The notes beneath the pieces are model-generated. The model searched no databases and was not told where the DNA came from. It saw only the letters and a program-made list of their open reading frames with translations. Both the position numbers and the translations under genes were made by a program. From Myxococcales bacterium (GTDB lineage: Bacteria; Myxococcota; Polyangia; Fen-1088), in assembly GCA_003155465.1 (NCBI GenBank), contig PMCR01000427.1, positions 1 to 7,812 on the forward strand: a stretch of DNA of 7,812 nucleotides, in the 5' to 3' direction. Of the stretch, positions 6,546 through 7,812 are shown one piece after another. Every line of letters begins with the position of its first letter. Position 1 is the stretch's first letter.

Positions 6546-6711
6546 TGTCCGATTTATGGTTCACTCCGGGTCCTTCTCGCAAGAAATGATAAGATGTAGG
6601 CATCCGGGGTTCCGAATGTGGACCTTGCGTATGATGTGACTCCCTGAAAGCTGCCCGACCCGAGCCCTTCATGTCGTCGGCGTCTTTGTGAAACTCGAAT
6701 GTTGGCCCGGT

Positions 6712-6729
6712 ACGTGCGAGATTGCACGT
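6712..6729. repeat. 6-bp inverted repeat just upstream of the antiporter gene
   Basis: ACGTGC (6712-6717), loop GAGATT, GCACGT (6724-6729), ending 9 bases before ATG 6739. It occupies the place where a ribosome-binding site would be expected, and no clear Shine-Dalgarno is visible there. It could be an operator or a translation-controlling hairpin; chance is not excluded. Confidence 0.4.
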
Positions 6730-6738
6730 GAATCCCTC

Positions 6739-7812
6739 ATGTTCAAGCGTCGGTGGAACCGAGGTGTCTTCCTAGTCCTGGCGCTGGTGCCAGCCGCGGC
6801 CTTCGCCTCGCCAGGTGCCGGGCACGGCGATCCGGTTGCCTCTGTGGTCCTGGCTCTGACCGTAATCCTTGTCGCCGCCAAGCTGGGTGGAGAGCTGGCC
6901 GTGCGTCTGGGCCAATCGGCCGTGCTTGGTGAGTTGGTTGTCGGAGTGCTGCTTGGCAATCTGACGCTCGTTGGGTATTCGGGCCTCGACTACCTGTTGA
7001 CCGATCCGTCCATCGACATGTTGGCCCGGCTCGGGGTGCTCGTCCTGCTCTTCGAAGTCGGACTGGAGTCGACGGTTGGGCAGATGCTGAAGGTGGGGCT
7101 TCCCTCGCTGCTGGTCGCGACCCTGGGGGTCGTCACGCCATTCGCGCTCGGCTGGGGAGTCGGCGCCTGGTTTCTCCCCGGACACAGCGTCTACGTGCAC
7201 GCCTTCCTGGGAGCCACTCTCTGCGCCACCAGCGTGGGCATTACGGCGCGTGTTTTTAAGGATCTGGGCCGTCTGCAAACGCGAGAGGCGCGCATTATCC
7301 TCGGGGCTGCCGTGCTCGACGATGTGATGGGACTGGTGGTCCTGGCGGTCGTCACCGGAATGATCGGCGCAGCGGATCAAGGAGAATCGTTCTCGTCCGC
7401 CAGTGTGGCCGTGATCATCCTCAAGGCAGCCGCCTTCCTGGTGGTTTCTCTGTTTCTTGGCGTCCGCCTTTCGCCGAAACTGTTCCAACTCGCGTCCAGG
7501 TTGCACGCGCACGGCGTGCTCTTGGCCCTCGGTCTGGCCTTGTGCTTTCTTCTCTCTTGGCTCGCCAACGCCGTGGGTCTGGCCCCCATCGTCGGCGCGT
7601 TTGCTGCCGGCCTCATCCTAGAGGACGTGCACTACTGTGGTTTCGTCGATCGTGGCGAGCATCCGCTGGAAGACCTCATCCATCCCATTTCGGGGTTCCT
7701 GGCACCGATTTTCTTCGTACTCATGGGCCTGCGGACGGATCTCCGTTCGTTTGCGGCTCCCGGCGTTCTCGGCTTGGCGGCGGCGTTGACACTGGTGGCG
7801 GTGCTTGGGAAG
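6739..7812 (+). CDS. CPA2-family cation:proton antiporter (NapA/Kef-like), N-terminal part
   Basis: 358 codons with no stop before the window end, so the C-terminus is missing. Role: a membrane antiporter exchanging protons for Na+ or K+ for pH and salt homeostasis. Seen: a signal-peptide-like N-terminus (FLVLALVPAAAFASPG), then repeated hydrophobic helices; GELVVGVLLGN in the second helix; FLGATLCATSVGITARVFKDLG (about 154-175), which matches the crossing-helix motif of NapA-type antiporters; LDDVMGLVVL with the Asp pair at 194-195, the ion-binding pair of electrogenic CPA2 members; and PIFFVLMGLRTDL near the end (TM11-like). ATG 6739 is preferred because the hydrophobic leader follows it directly; GTG 6688 would add 17 uncharacteristic residues. 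No good Shine-Dalgarno is seen. At least the last helices, and any C-terminal regulatory domain, lie beyond the window, so Kef-like K+ gating cannot be judged. The Asp-Asp pair favours Na+/H+ exchange. Confidence 0.88.
   Translation, partial: MFKRRWNRGVFLVLALVPAAAFASPGAGHGDPVASVVLALTVILVAAKLGGELAVRLGQSAVLGELVVGVLLGNLTLVGYSGLDYLLTDPSIDMLARLGVLVLLFEVGLESTVGQMLKVGLPSLLVATLGVVTPFALGWGVGAWFLPGHSVYVHAFLGATLCATSVGITARVFKDLGRLQTREARIILGAAVLDDVMGLVVLAVVTGMIGAADQGESFSSASVAVIILKAAAFLVVSLFLGVRLSPKLFQLASRLHAHGVLLALGLALCFLLSWLANAVGLAPIVGAFAAGLILEDVHYCGFVDRGEHPLEDLIHPISGFLAPIFFVLMGLRTDLRSFAAPGVLGLAAALTLVAVLGK

Larger units (their letters stand above)
6203..6738. other. 536-base intergenic gap with little recognisable content
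   Basis: No convincing + strand gene. An in-frame + strand stretch at 6412-6639 has no recognisable protein pattern. On the minus strand there is one small ORF with a signal-peptide-like N-terminus (separate entry). An inverted repeat lies at 6712-6729. GGCCG-GAG-CGGCC (6182-6194), at the end of the MetF gene, can form a short hairpin but has no T-run, so no terminator could be assigned. Confidence 0.6.

Noticed and set aside
6412..6639. 75-aa + strand frame in the gap before the antiporter
   Set aside because: No ribosome-binding site, no recognisable motif, and overlapped by a more protein-like minus-strand frame.

Overview
The window looks like a piece of a high-GC chromosome from a myxobacterium-like bacterium (Polyangia / former Deltaproteobacteria). 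The main support is the first gene: a secreted glycoside hydrolase that ends in a glycine-rich hexapeptide-repeat stalk, a Cys-x-Cys motif, one hydrophobic helix and an arginine cluster. This is the layout of MYXO-CTERM surface-sorting tails. All confident genes are on the + strand. The taxonomic call is an inference from this one tail plus base composition.

Layout. (1) 1-1542: 3' part of a family 2 glycoside hydrolase (beta-galactosidase-like), cut by the window start. (2) 1751-1965: a broken GH25 (lysozyme-type) gene. It has a good Shine-Dalgarno but ATA where ATG is expected, an internal frameshift, and no C-terminal half. (3) 2119-5024: a tight three-gene group. It encodes a 746-aa cysteine-rich multi-domain protein of unknown function with a carboxypeptidase-regulatory-like segment, a 126-aa membrane protein of the DUF1360 type, and a 96-aa protein beginning MSCCG. 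The gaps are 13 nt and a 20-nt overlap, so they are probably co-transcribed. (4) 5279-6202: a stand-alone methylenetetrahydrofolate reductase of the type seen with the acetyl-CoA (Wood-Ljungdahl) pathway, preceded by a plausible sigma-70 promoter. (5) 6203-6738: a mostly empty gap with one weak minus-strand small ORF and a short inverted repeat. (6) 6739-7812: 5' part of a NapA/Kef-like CPA2 cation:proton antiporter, cut by the window end.

How the parts relate. The GH2 enzyme, the MetF-type reductase and the antiporter look like unrelated housekeeping or accessory functions. The most interesting part is 1740-5024. A dead cell-wall hydrolase sits directly upstream of three co-directional genes of unknown function, and the last two are a small Cys-containing membrane protein and a small MSCCG protein. 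This may be a cassette that once included an active lysozyme domain. No phage structural gene, transposase, CRISPR array, tRNA or rRNA was recognised.
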